DNA of 64,000 nucleotides from Chloroflexota bacterium. GTDB taxonomy: Bacteria > Chloroflexota > Limnocylindria > Limnocylindrales > CSP1-4. The notes beneath the pieces are model-generated. The model searched no databases. It worked only from the letters and a program-made list of their open reading frames with translations, and was not told where the DNA came from. The DNA is taken from NCBI GenBank assembly GCA_016191395.1, contig JACPOS010000024.1:1-64000 (forward strand), given 5' to 3'. The translations under genes were made by a program, and so were the position numbers. Numbering within the stretch: position 1 is the first letter of the stretch; the number at the start of each line of letters is the position of its first letter. Below are positions 26,488 through 34,781 of the stretch, in pieces.

Positions 26488-27577
26488 GCGACGGCCCCTC
26501 GGCTTCGGGCGTCACGATGCGGCCACCGAGGAGAAGGACCCGGCGAAGGACGAGCCCGCGTCGATGGACGACCGGGCCGCCGCGGCCCTCCTCCCGGAAC
26601 GGCCCGCGCGCGGGCACAAGGGAACGTTCGGCAAGGTGCTCGCGATCGCGGGATCGCTCGACTACGCCGGAGCAGCCCTGCTCGTCTGCCGGGCGGCCGG
26701 CCGGGCCGGAGCCGGTCTCGTGACGCTCGCCGTGCCCGAATCGCTGCAGCCGCTGTTCGCCGCCAAGGTCGTGGAGGCGACCACGATGGCACTGCCCGAG
26801 GACGACGTGGAGGAGGTGGACCCGGAGCCCGCGATTGCCCGAATCCTTGACCACGAGCACGACGCGATCGTGGTGGGGCCGGGCCTGCGCCCGGGCCTTG
26901 CGACGGCAGAGCTGGTCCGGATGCTCCTCGGGGTTCCGGACGCCGACCCCGCGCCGGTGCCGATGGTCCTCGACGCGGAGGCGCTGCGGTCCATGGCGAC
27001 GCTCGGGGGATGGTGGACCGGGGCGGTCCGCCCGTGCGTGCTGACGCCACATCCCGGCGAGTTCGAGCGACTGCGCGAAGGGGCCGGCATGGAGCCGGCG
27101 GATGCCGGCGACCTGTCCGCCGATGACGCCGCCCGACGTGCCGCCGCGACCGCTGCGGCGACGGCGTGGCACCAGGTCGTCGTGCTCAAGGGCGCGAAGA
27201 CGGTCATCGCGGAGCCTGACGGAACCGTCACCACCGCGCCGTTCGAGAACCCGGCCCTCGCCAGTGGCGGCACGGGCGACGTGCTGGCCGGGATCATCGG
27301 TGCGCTCCTTGCCCAGGGTCTCGCGCCCGGTCCCGCCGCCCGGCTCGGCGTGTACCTCCACGGGACCGCGGGGGACCTCGTGCGCGAGCGCCTCGGCGAC
27401 GCCGGCCTGCTCGCCTCCGACCTGCCGGATGTGGTCCCGCTCGTGCGCAAGCGCCTGGCCGCGATCGCCGAGCGCGATCGCTCCGGGAAGCGGCTCGGGT
27501 TCACGCTCCGCGGGGCCGAGGGTCCTGCGGCGGGCGCCGCGCCGACCGACGCAGCGGGCGCCGGGGAACGCGCCTGA
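26480..27577 (+). CDS. nnrD: ADP-dependent NAD(P)H-hydrate dehydratase
   Basis: 365 residues. It repairs hydrated NAD(P)H using ADP. The ribokinase-like core starts near residue 45 (GHKGTFGKVLAIAGSLDYAG), with LTPHPGEFERL, VVVLKGAKTVIAEPDG and the nucleotide loop ASGGTGDVLAGIIGALLAQG. The NnrE epimerase domain, often fused at the N terminus, is absent; instead there are about 40 charged residues. I chose GTG 26480, which overlaps the acpS stop. The upstream part of the open frame is a shadow of acpS. Confidence 0.93.
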   Translation: MPERRPLGFGRHDAATEEKDPAKDEPASMDDRAAAALLPERPARGHKGTFGKVLAIAGSLDYAGAALLVCRAAGRAGAGLVTLAVPESLQPLFAAKVVEATTMALPEDDVEEVDPEPAIARILDHEHDAIVVGPGLRPGLATAELVRMLLGVPDADPAPVPMVLDAEALRSMATLGGWWTGAVRPCVLTPHPGEFERLREGAGMEPADAGDLSADDAARRAAATAAATAWHQVVVLKGAKTVIAEPDGTVTTAPFENPALASGGTGDVLAGIIGALLAQGLAPGPAARLGVYLHGTAGDLVRERLGDAGLLASDLPDVVPLVRKRLAAIAERDRSGKRLGFTLRGAEGPAAGAAPTDAAGAGERA

Positions 27578-27585
27578 GCGCCTCG

Positions 27586-28848
27586 ATGCCGAGGCCCAGC
27601 GTCGAGGACCGGCTCGCGGCCGCCGGCCTGCCGCCGCTCCCGCGGACCGCGTGGGCGGAGATCGACCTGGACGCGCTCGCCTGGAACCTCGGCGTGCTGC
27701 GGCGGCTCGCCCCCGGGACACCCGTGCATCCGGTCGTGAAGGCAGATGCGTACGGTCACGGCGCGATCCCGGTCGCGCGTGCCCTGGAGGCGGCGGGCGC
27801 GGAGGGCCTCTGTGTCGCGGCGCTCGACGAGGCACTGGCGCTGCGTCGAGCGGGCATCACGCTCCCCCTTCTGGTCCTGTACCCGATCCCACCCGCCCTG
27901 GCGGGCGCCGCGGCTCGCGACCGGATCGCGCTCACGGCCGGCGACCGGGCGCTGCTGGACGCGCTGCTCGCCGGGATCCGCGCCGAGCCGCCGGCGATCG
28001 CGCTGGAGGTCCAGCTGGAGGTGGAGACCGGCCTTGGTCGCGGCGGCTTCCCGCTGGAGGGGTTGGTCAGGGCCGCCAGCGACATTGCCGGGACCCCGGG
28101 CGTCCGGCTCGTGAGTGCCTGGACCCATTTCCAGGCGCCCGCGGACCAGGCCCGGACGGCCGCGCAGGTCGCCGCGTTCGAGGCAGCCACGCGTGCGCTT
28201 GCCTCGAACGGCCTGACGGTTGCGTGGCGCCACGCCGCGGCGAGCGGCGGGCTGCTGCTGGAGCACGTCGTGAGCCTCGATGGCGTGCGCCCCGGACTCG
28301 CCGTGTACGGCCTCGTGCCGGACGACATGCTCGGCGACGGGCCCGCGCCCGCGGTCGAGGGCGCGGCCGACCTGCGCCCGGTCCTCTCACTTCACGCGCG
28401 GCCGGTGCGCGTGGCCGACCTGCCGGCCGGGTGGGGGATCAGCTACGGGCCGTCGTTCACGACGAGCCGGCCCTCGCGCATCGCAACGCTGCCGCTCGGC
28501 TACGGCGATGGCTGGACGCGCTCGCTCTCGAATCGCGCCGTCGCGCTCGTCCGGGGGCAGCGGGTCCCGCTCGTGGGCAACGTCGCCATGGACGCGGTAA
28601 TGGCCGACGTCACCGACGTGCCCGGGCCACCGGTCGGCGTGAACGACGAGTTCGTCCTCCTCGGGATCCAGGGAGAGGAGCGCATCACCGCTGCCGAGGT
28701 TGCCAGGGCCCGCGGGACCATCTCGTGGGAGGTCGTCACGAGCCTCTCCCGGCGCCTGCCCCGGGTGTACGATGCGGCCTCCGTGCCACTGGAGACGCGA
28801 ACCCTCGTCGCCGACGGGGTGGAGACCCGGAGGTCGAAGCGACCGTGA
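27586..28848 (+). CDS. alr: Alanine racemase
   Basis: 420 residues. A PLP enzyme that makes D-alanine for peptidoglycan. The PLP lysine is in VVKADAYGHGAIPVARALE near residue 50, and the second catalytic residue, Tyr, is in ISYGPSFTT with LPLGYGDGW following. An N-terminal extension of about 20 residues precedes the barrel (AWAEIDLDALAWNLGVLRRL). ATG start 8 bp after nnrD. The stop overlaps the start of the small gene at 28845. Confidence 0.95.
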   Translation: MPRPSVEDRLAAAGLPPLPRTAWAEIDLDALAWNLGVLRRLAPGTPVHPVVKADAYGHGAIPVARALEAAGAEGLCVAALDEALALRRAGITLPLLVLYPIPPALAGAAARDRIALTAGDRALLDALLAGIRAEPPAIALEVQLEVETGLGRGGFPLEGLVRAASDIAGTPGVRLVSAWTHFQAPADQARTAAQVAAFEAATRALASNGLTVAWRHAAASGGLLLEHVVSLDGVRPGLAVYGLVPDDMLGDGPAPAVEGAADLRPVLSLHARPVRVADLPAGWGISYGPSFTTSRPSRIATLPLGYGDGWTRSLSNRAVALVRGQRVPLVGNVAMDAVMADVTDVPGPPVGVNDEFVLLGIQGEERITAAEVARARGTISWEVVTSLSRRLPRVYDAASVPLETRTLVADGVETRRSKRP

Positions 28849-29135
28849 GCGAGCTCGGCGGCCTCGGAGACGAGCAGCGCGATGAGCTGGTCGAGGAGGT
28901 CGCGCGCGAGATCCAGCTGCGCGGCCTGACGACGTCGGCGGTGCACTTCCTGCAGGCGTCGCGGCCCTACCGCCCGCTCGGCTCGAACGCGATGCTCTTC
29001 TTCGACCCCGTGCTGCGCGGGGTCTTCGGCGGCGACATGCCGGGCGCGTCCGCCCTCCTCGCGGACGAGGACGGGATCGAGCAGCTGATCGAGCGGCTCG
29101 AAGACCTCTCCGAAGAGACCGGCTGGGACGCATAA
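28845..29135 (+). CDS. Small conserved-looking protein of unknown function
   Basis: 96 residues, soluble. It is translated from a GTG that overlaps the alr stop (GTGA), so it is coupled to alr. It has an acidic helical start (LGDEQRDELVEEVAREIQLR), a central hydrophobic stretch (RPLGSNAMLFFDPVLRGVFG) and an acidic helical end (GIEQLIERLEDLSEETGWDA). Third-position GC matches the neighbours, which supports coding. I do not recognise the family. The much longer open frame that includes it starts in a shadow of nnrD and is not the gene. Confidence 0.7.
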   Translation: MSELGGLGDEQRDELVEEVAREIQLRGLTTSAVHFLQASRPYRPLGSNAMLFFDPVLRGVFGGDMPGASALLADEDGIEQLIERLEDLSEETGWDA

Positions 29136-29163
29136 CCGGGACCGTCGCCCGGCCGGCGTGCCA

Positions 29164-29243
29164 GGCGAAGGCGCTGCCGAGCACGCGAGCGAGCGCACTC
29201 CAAGGTGCGTGAGCGAACGAGCGGAGGCAGCAACGCACGTATG
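29164..29243 (+). repeat. 80-bp intergenic repeat, copy 2
   Basis: Matches the minus strand of 11311-11390 without gaps, about 85 percent identical by eye. It sits in the 150-bp gap after the gene ending at 29135. The central hairpin CGCAC-N6-GTGCG is kept, although the six loop bases differ. Most differences fall in the loop and the right third. Orientation relative to upstream genes is opposite to copy 1. Confidence 0.8.
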
Positions 29244-29273
29244 GCGCCGACGGCCGGTCGACGGCGGAGCCGG

Positions 29274-29285
29274 TAGGATGGGTCG
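29274..29285 (+). promoter_or_regulatory. Leaderless-type -10 box before the MutL-like gene
   Basis: TAGGAT (29274-29279) lies six bases before the GTG at 29286. No Shine-Dalgarno and no clear -35 are present. Confidence 0.4.
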
Positions 29286-30914
29286 GTGACGACCGTTCCC
29301 AGAGCGCTGCTCGCCATCGATGCCGGCTCGGCGACGACCTCCGTCGCGCTACTCGGCAAGCCCGGTGCCCGCTGGCGCCTGCTCGGCGCCATCTCCGCGC
29401 CCGCGGGAACGCCGCCGGACGCGCTCGCCGAGATCCTGGCGAGCAGGCTCGTAGCGGCAGACCTCGCGCTTGCGGACCACGTCGGGGTGACTCCGCCGGG
29501 CGTCGGCGACCTGCCCCGTCTCGAGGCGACGAGCCGGACGCCGGAGACGCTCGCCGTGCTCGGCGCCTCGCGGCGCGCCGTCGGGCTCCTGGAGGCGGTT
29601 GCGGCCCGGACGTCGTGGCGGGTCCGCGCCGCATCGCCGGAGAGTCACGACCCGCGCGAGATGACCGAGCTGGCCCTGCGTCCAGACGTGTCGGCGGTCC
29701 TCGTCGGTGCCGGCGACCCGCCGGGTCCTGACGAGCGCGGCTGGCTGGACGACCTCGCCGGCCTGGTCGGTGCCGTGGCGCGCCGCCGTCCCGAGCTGCG
29801 AGTGGTGCTTGCCGGTCCCGTCGCGGCACGTGCGGGCTGGGCGGAGGGCTTCGGCGCCTCGTTCGAGAGCGCGGGGGAGCGCGTCTCCCAGGCGCCCGCC
29901 CTCGGCGTTCGGAGCGGACCCGACGAGCCGTTGCGCGAGATCCTCGAGGGGCTGCTGCCGGATTCGACGGACACCCGGCACACCGCCGTCCGCGCCGTCC
30001 TCTCGCTCGCGGACGCCCTCGACCGGCGGATCGAGCTGCTGGAGGTGGGGCTCGACGGCGGCATGCGCGCCATGGCCATGCCGGGCATCGCCGACCAGGG
30101 CCCGAACGCGGTGGCAGTCCGCACCGCGCAGGCCGCGCTCGTGCCGCTGGAGATCGACGACGCGGCCGTGGATGCCGTCCTCGCCTGGACGACGGGCAGC
30201 CTGGATCGGCACCGCATGGGCGATCGGCTGCTTGACCTGCGCGCGCAGCCGTGGGCGGACGCGTCGGGTGAAGGTGCGCGCCTTCGCCTCGCCGCGGCGC
30301 GCGCGGCCCTCAGCCGGCTGGTTTCGAGCAGCACCGACATCGGCGCGATGGCGAGCCCGGACCTGACGATCATCGCCGGCGGCGCGTTCGCCGTGGCACC
30401 TGCGCGCGCAGTCGCGCTTGCGATCGCCGACACGGTCCGGCGGGCGGGCGCGACGCAGCTCGCCCTGGACCACGCGCGGCTCCTCGGGCCCATCGGCATG
30501 ATCGACGACCCGGACGAGCGGCGGGAGCTCATCGCGGACCTCGCCGACGACCTCCTGGCGCCGATCGGGAGCCTGCTCGTGGTCGGCAGTGTGCCGGCCT
30601 CGCGGCGTGGCGGGGCACGGGCGGGGCGCCTCACGCTGGACGGCGACCGCCATGGACGACACGACCTCGCGGGCGGCGAGGTGTCGTTCATCGACCTGGC
30701 GCCGGGCGACCAGGCAATGGCAACGCTGGAGTTCCGCGACGCCGTGCGGGTCGGGCACCGCGCGAAGCGCGTCGCGGTCCCCGTCTCCGGCGGGGTGGCG
30801 GGGCTCGCGGTGGACATGCGCGACGTGCCGCTCCGGCTCCCGGAGCGTCGCGACCGGCGCCGCGCCGCCCTTGCCGGCTGGGGTGAGCTTGCCTGGCCGG
30901 GTGACGAGCGATGA
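29286..30914 (+). CDS. MutL-like ASKHA-fold protein
   Basis: 542 residues. It resembles the MutL family linked to glutamate mutase. The first phosphate-binding loop of the ASKHA ATPase fold is LLAIDAGSATTSVALLG (residues about 7-25), and a later glycine-rich strand, TIIAGGAFAVAPARAVALAI (about 360), fits the adenosine site. MutL proteins are thought to help cobalamin-dependent mutases, but no mutase gene lies nearby, so the role here is probably different. GTG start. It overlaps the next gene by 4 bases, implying the two proteins work together. Confidence 0.7.
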   Translation: MTTVPRALLAIDAGSATTSVALLGKPGARWRLLGAISAPAGTPPDALAEILASRLVAADLALADHVGVTPPGVGDLPRLEATSRTPETLAVLGASRRAVGLLEAVAARTSWRVRAASPESHDPREMTELALRPDVSAVLVGAGDPPGPDERGWLDDLAGLVGAVARRRPELRVVLAGPVAARAGWAEGFGASFESAGERVSQAPALGVRSGPDEPLREILEGLLPDSTDTRHTAVRAVLSLADALDRRIELLEVGLDGGMRAMAMPGIADQGPNAVAVRTAQAALVPLEIDDAAVDAVLAWTTGSLDRHRMGDRLLDLRAQPWADASGEGARLRLAAARAALSRLVSSSTDIGAMASPDLTIIAGGAFAVAPARAVALAIADTVRRAGATQLALDHARLLGPIGMIDDPDERRELIADLADDLLAPIGSLLVVGSVPASRRGGARAGRLTLDGDRHGRHDLAGGEVSFIDLAPGDQAMATLEFRDAVRVGHRAKRVAVPVSGGVAGLAVDMRDVPLRLPERRDRRRAALAGWGELAWPGDER

Positions 30915-31966
30915 CCGAGCGCACGGCAACGGCACCCCCTGCCGAGGAGCGAACGGCCGCGCCGCACGCCGGCACGGCCCTGATCGCGACGCGGACGCTG
31001 GTCGTCTCGCCGGTGGATGCGTTCTTCGGCCTGCAGCCCGGCGACCGCGCCCTGGTGAAGGCCGGCGAGGCGGTCGGCCGCGGACAGCCAATCGTCGAGC
31101 ACTATCGCGACCCGCGCACCATCGTCGTCGCCGGTTCCGGGTCGTCGAATGGCACCAGCGCTCCCGGGGATCGGTGGGCCGAGCCCGCCGGCCGGCAGGG
31201 GCGCGAGGGTGATGCGGCGCCCGGTGGCGAGCTGCTGTTCCGAAGCGGCGGCAAGTGGCGTATCGCGGGCGGTGAGCGGCCCGAGCCGATCGAGGCCCCG
31301 TTCGAGGGGATCGTCCACGAGGTCAGGGCGGGAACCGGGGTCACCGTCCGCACGACCGCCAGCGCGATCGTCGGTCGCCACGTGCTCGCCGGCCCAACCT
31401 GGGGGCGGCTCCAGATCGTCACCGACCCGGACGGCGAGCTGCGCGCCCAGCACGTCGACGTTGGCGCGGCCGGCGCGATCATCGTGGCGGGGGCGCGGAT
31501 CGACGCCGAGGCGCTCACCCGCGCCCGCGCCGTGGGCGTCCGCGGCGTGATCGTCGCCGCGCTGGGCATCAAGGAGCAGCGCGACTTCCTGGCATCCGAG
31601 CGGCGCGGCCGTGCGGCAGTCCATGGGTTGCCGCCGTTCGGGATCCTCGTGCTCGATGGTGCTTCGCGGCGCCCGATCGCGTCGCCGCTCATGGCGATGT
31701 TCAAGGCCCTCGAGGGCAGCACGGTCGCGATCGTGGGCAGCCCGCCGACGCTCGTTGTCGACGACGCGACGGTCGAGCTGCCGAAGCCCTCGCCAGACCT
31801 GGTCCGCGTACGGTCAGGCCCACTTGCCGGCGCGGAGGGCCGGTGGGTCGGCCTCGCCGGGCCGCGCCGCTTTCCTGCAGGCGTCACGCTGGAGGCCGCC
31901 TTCGTCCGGTTCGGTGGCCGCCCGCCGGTCGCCATCCCGATCGGCGATCTCGAGCGCTTTGCCTGA
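30911..31966 (+). CDS. Unknown protein with KOW-like C terminus, partner of the MutL-like protein
   Basis: 351 residues, no signal peptide or membrane segment. Residues about 25-60 (TRTLVVSPVDAFFGLQPGDR) and 130-190 are beta-rich, and a strand pair VIVAALGIKEQRDFL lies near 215. The C-terminal 60 residues resemble a KOW/SH3-like barrel (VRVRSGPLAGAEGRWVGL, then IPIGDLERFA). The ATG start overlaps the upstream MutL-like gene (ATGA), and tsaE starts 7 bp after its end. I do not recognise a named family. An Arg/Gly-rich linker near residues 75-110 may be disordered. Confidence 0.65.
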   Translation: MTERTATAPPAEERTAAPHAGTALIATRTLVVSPVDAFFGLQPGDRALVKAGEAVGRGQPIVEHYRDPRTIVVAGSGSSNGTSAPGDRWAEPAGRQGREGDAAPGGELLFRSGGKWRIAGGERPEPIEAPFEGIVHEVRAGTGVTVRTTASAIVGRHVLAGPTWGRLQIVTDPDGELRAQHVDVGAAGAIIVAGARIDAEALTRARAVGVRGVIVAALGIKEQRDFLASERRGRAAVHGLPPFGILVLDGASRRPIASPLMAMFKALEGSTVAIVGSPPTLVVDDATVELPKPSPDLVRVRSGPLAGAEGRWVGLAGPRRFPAGVTLEAAFVRFGGRPPVAIPIGDLERFA

Positions 31967-31973
31967 CGCTCGG

Positions 31974-32471
31974 GTGGCGACCAGGGAAGAGGCGGCGCTG
32001 GAGCTCGACAGCGGGAGTCCCGATGCGACCCGCACGTTCGCGGCTGCGCTCGCCGCGGTCGCGGTGCCCGGCGACGTGCTGTGCCTGTGGGGCGAGCTCG
32101 GTGCGGGCAAGACGGTGTTTGCGAAGGGCTTCGGCGCGGGCCTCGGGGTGCGAGACACGATCAGCTCGCCGACCTTCGTCCTCATGGGCGAGTACGCGGG
32201 CCGCCTGCCGCTGTTCCACATCGACCTGTACCGGCTCGCATCGGCCACGGAGGCGATCGACGGTGGGCTGCTCGACGACCGCGAGGGGACGGGCGTCGTG
32301 CTCATCGAGTGGCCGGACCGCCTTGGGACGGCACTCCCGGACGATCGGCTCGACGTCCGGATCGACGGTGGTGACGACGACCGCCGAACGTTGCGGCTCG
32401 CCGCTCACGGCCGGGGCCACGACCGCTACCTGGCCACGGCGCTGGCGGCCGGCGCACGGCGCGCGACGTGA
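31974..32471 (+). CDS. tsaE: tRNA threonylcarbamoyladenosine biosynthesis ATPase TsaE
   Basis: 165 residues. TsaE is the ATPase that works with TsaB and TsaD to make t6A37 in ANN-decoding tRNAs. The Walker A motif is WGELGAGKTVFAKGFGAGLG; SSPTFVLMGEY and LFHIDLYRL follow, and the Walker B-like strand ends in LIEWPDRLG. I chose GTG 31974 (MATREEAALELDSGSPDATR); a TTG at 31959 in the same frame is less likely. The upstream part of the open frame is a shadow. It overlaps tsaB by 4 bases. Confidence 0.94.
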   Translation: MATREEAALELDSGSPDATRTFAAALAAVAVPGDVLCLWGELGAGKTVFAKGFGAGLGVRDTISSPTFVLMGEYAGRLPLFHIDLYRLASATEAIDGGLLDDREGTGVVLIEWPDRLGTALPDDRLDVRIDGGDDDRRTLRLAAHGRGHDRYLATALAAGARRAT

Positions 32472-33154
32472 GCTCCGTCACGCGCGGCCGCGGCTGGCTC
32501 CTCGCCCTCGATACGGCCACGACCACGATCGTCGTTGCCGCCGGCGACACCGACGGGCGCATCCTGGCCGCCGAGGCGTTCGAGGGGCGGTATCGCCACT
32601 CCCAGGAGCTGCTGCCGGCCGTCGTCCGGGTGCTCGGCAGTGCCGGGCTGAGCCTGCCGGATCTCGCCGGGATCGTCGTCGGGACGGGCCCGGGCGCGTT
32701 CACCGGGTTGCGAGTCGGGATCGCGACGGCGAAGACGCTTGCCCACGAGCTCGGCTGCCCCATCGTGGAGGTGGCATCGTCCTCCGCGCTCCTCGCCGCC
32801 GTGCCGGATGCGACGATCCTCTGGCTGCCGTCCGGACCGAGAGATCGAATCATGGTCGTCCCCGGCTCCGAGCCGGTCGTCGTCCCGGGCGGCAATCCCG
32901 GCCCGCGTCCGCGGCCGCGGTCGGTCGAGATCGCGGTGGACCTCGACGGTCGCGCTCCGGAGGCGGCGCTCGCGCTCGGACGTGCGGCGATCGCCGGGCT
33001 GCCCGCGGCCCTCCTGCAGCTGGGTGCGGCCCGGCTCGCGGCGGGCGAGCACGACGATCAGGAGCAGCTCGTGCCGCGCTACGCGAGCCCGCCGCGTGGC
33101 GCGCCGTCGGGTGAGCAGGAGGGGGGAGTGGCGTGGTCGCGCGACCCCCGGTAG
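32468..33154 (+). CDS. tsaB: t6A biosynthesis protein TsaB
   Basis: 228 residues. TsaB is a catalytically inactive TsaD relative that scaffolds the t6A complex. Family marks are LLALDTATTTIVVAAGD at the start, RHSQELLPAVVRVL and GTGPGAFTGLRVGIATAKTL. GTG start overlapping the tsaE stop. Its last 22 bases overlap rimI. The order tsaE-tsaB-rimI-tsaD is the classical compact cluster. Confidence 0.94.
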   Translation: MSSVTRGRGWLLALDTATTTIVVAAGDTDGRILAAEAFEGRYRHSQELLPAVVRVLGSAGLSLPDLAGIVVGTGPGAFTGLRVGIATAKTLAHELGCPIVEVASSSALLAAVPDATILWLPSGPRDRIMVVPGSEPVVVPGGNPGPRPRPRSVEIAVDLDGRAPEAALALGRAAIAGLPAALLQLGAARLAAGEHDDQEQLVPRYASPPRGAPSGEQEGGVAWSRDPR

Positions 33155-33711
33155 CCGTGCGCATCGCCCCGATGACCTTCGAGGACCTGCCGGCCGTGCA
33201 CGCCATCGAAAAGGCGAGCTTCGCCGTGCCCTGGCCGAGCGATGCGTATCGCAGCGAGCTCACGACGAACCGGCTCGCCAGCTACATCGTGGCCCGGGCG
33301 GAGGACGCCATCGTCGGGTTCGCGGGCCTGTGGGTGATGGTGGACGAGGCGCACGTCACGACGTTCGCCGTGGATCCACGCTGGCGCCGCCGCGGCGTCG
33401 GCGAGCGACTGCTCCTGGCACTGCTGGATCTGGCCGTGGCCCGCCGCGCCCGAGAGGCGACCCTCGAGGTCCGCCTCTCGAACATGCCCGCGCGCCGGCT
33501 CTACGAGAAGTACGGCTTCCGGCCCGTGGGGATCCGGCCCCGCTACTACTCGGACAACGGCGAGGACGCGCTCATCATGACCACGGAGCCGCTGGAGTCG
33601 TCGGCCGTCCGCGATCGCCTGGCCGCCCTGCGTGCCGCCCTCGACCAGCGCCCGATCGACCCGGACGAGGTGCCCCACGAGCCGCCGCCCGGACCGGAGT
33701 ACCGCGGATGA
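33133..33711 (+). CDS. rimI: [Ribosomal protein S18]-alanine N-acetyltransferase
   Basis: 192 residues. A GNAT enzyme; RimI acetylates the N terminus of S18. The acetyl-CoA-binding motif is VDPRWRRRGVGERLLLALLD, followed by the typical RimI segment EVRLSNMPARRLYEKYGF and then RPRYYSDNGEDALIM. About 35 extra residues (Asp/Pro-rich) extend the C terminus. The GTG at 33133 is preceded by a strong GAGGGGGGAG. It overlaps both tsaB (22 bases) and tsaD (4 bases). Confidence 0.9.
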   Translation: MVARPPVAVRIAPMTFEDLPAVHAIEKASFAVPWPSDAYRSELTTNRLASYIVARAEDAIVGFAGLWVMVDEAHVTTFAVDPRWRRRGVGERLLLALLDLAVARRAREATLEVRLSNMPARRLYEKYGFRPVGIRPRYYSDNGEDALIMTTEPLESSAVRDRLAALRAALDQRPIDPDEVPHEPPPGPEYRG

Positions 33712-34781
33712 CCGCGTCGAGGGCCGGCGGTCCGCTCGTGCTCGCCGTCGAGTCATCGTGCGACGAGACCGGCATCGCGCTGGTCGAAGGCGGGCGCCGG
33801 ATCCTCTCGAACGTCGTTGCCAGCCAGGTCGCCCTGCACGCGCCGACGGGCGGCATCGTGCCCGAGGTCGCGGCGCGCGCGCACCTGCGCTGGATCCTGC
33901 CCGTCCTCGACGAGGCGTGGCAGGGCGCCGGGGTGTCGTGGGCGGACGTCGATGCGGTCGCGGTGACGCGCGGTCCGGGCCTCGCCGGCTCGCTGCTGGT
34001 GGGGATCAACGTCGCGAAGACGCTGGCGTGGATCCACGACAAGCCGTTCGTGGGGGTGAACCACCTCGAGGGGCACCTGTACGCGGCGTGGCTGCGCGAC
34101 CCGGGCCAGGCCGACGGCGAGGAGCCGGAGTTCCCCCTCGTGGCGCTGGTCGTGTCCGGTGGCCATACCTTCCTCGTGGAGATGACCGACCACCTGACCT
34201 ACCGGCTGCTCGGGCAGACGGTGGACGACGCGGCGGGCGAGGCGTTCGACAAGGTTGGCCGGCTGCTGGGCCTGGACTATCCGGGTGGCCCTGCCATCCA
34301 GCGCGCCGCCGGGGACGCGAGCCGTCGCGACGCTGTCTTCCCGCGTGCGTGGCTCGGTGACTCCTACGACTTCTCCTTCTCCGGGCTGAAGACCGCGGCG
34401 CGCCGGACGGTGGAGGCGGCGCGGGCCGACGCGGGCCTTCGCGAGCCGGAGGAGCACCTGCCCCATGCCGCCGTCGCCGAGCTGGCGTGGGGGTTCCAGG
34501 AGGCGGTCGTTGACGTGCTGGTCACCAAGACGATCCGGGCCGCGGTGGCCGCCGGCGCCCGGTCCATCGTCCTCGGCGGTGGAGTGGCAGCGAATGCAGC
34601 GCTGCGGGCGCGCCTCGCCGGTGAGGCGGAGGCGCTGGGCGTGCCGCTGGTGGTGCCGCGGCCGGGCCTGTGCACGGACAACGGCGCGATGATCGGCGCG
34701 GCGGGTGCGCGCCGCTTCGCCGCCGGCGAGCGATCCGGCCTGGATCTCGAGGCCACGCCGTCGCTCCCGCTCGCGCGATGA
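33708..34781 (+). CDS. tsaD: tRNA N6-adenosine threonylcarbamoyltransferase
   Basis: 357 residues. The catalytic subunit that transfers threonylcarbamoyl to A37. The start is VLAVESSCDETGIALVEGG; metal-binding histidines are in GVNHLEGHLYAAW; VSGGHTFLVEM, GEAFDKVGRLLGLDYPGGP and FSFSGLKTA are further hallmarks; the end has CTDNGAMIG. ATG 33708 overlaps the rimI stop. The frame is open far upstream but only as a shadow of tsaB and rimI. Confidence 0.97.
   Translation: MTASRAGGPLVLAVESSCDETGIALVEGGRRILSNVVASQVALHAPTGGIVPEVAARAHLRWILPVLDEAWQGAGVSWADVDAVAVTRGPGLAGSLLVGINVAKTLAWIHDKPFVGVNHLEGHLYAAWLRDPGQADGEEPEFPLVALVVSGGHTFLVEMTDHLTYRLLGQTVDDAAGEAFDKVGRLLGLDYPGGPAIQRAAGDASRRDAVFPRAWLGDSYDFSFSGLKTAARRTVEAARADAGLREPEEHLPHAAVAELAWGFQEAVVDVLVTKTIRAAVAAGARSIVLGGGVAANAALRARLAGEAEALGVPLVVPRPGLCTDNGAMIGAAGARRFAAGERSGLDLEATPSLPLAR

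Noticed and set aside
29645..31624. A 659-codon minus-strand open frame opposite the MutL-like gene
   Set aside because: The plus-strand frame has clear family motifs and coupling; the minus product is Ser/Arg-rich noise.
32739..33707. N-terminal extension of TsaD by over 300 residues
   Set aside because: The upstream part of the frame is antiphase to tsaB and rimI, and TsaD has a normal start at 33708.
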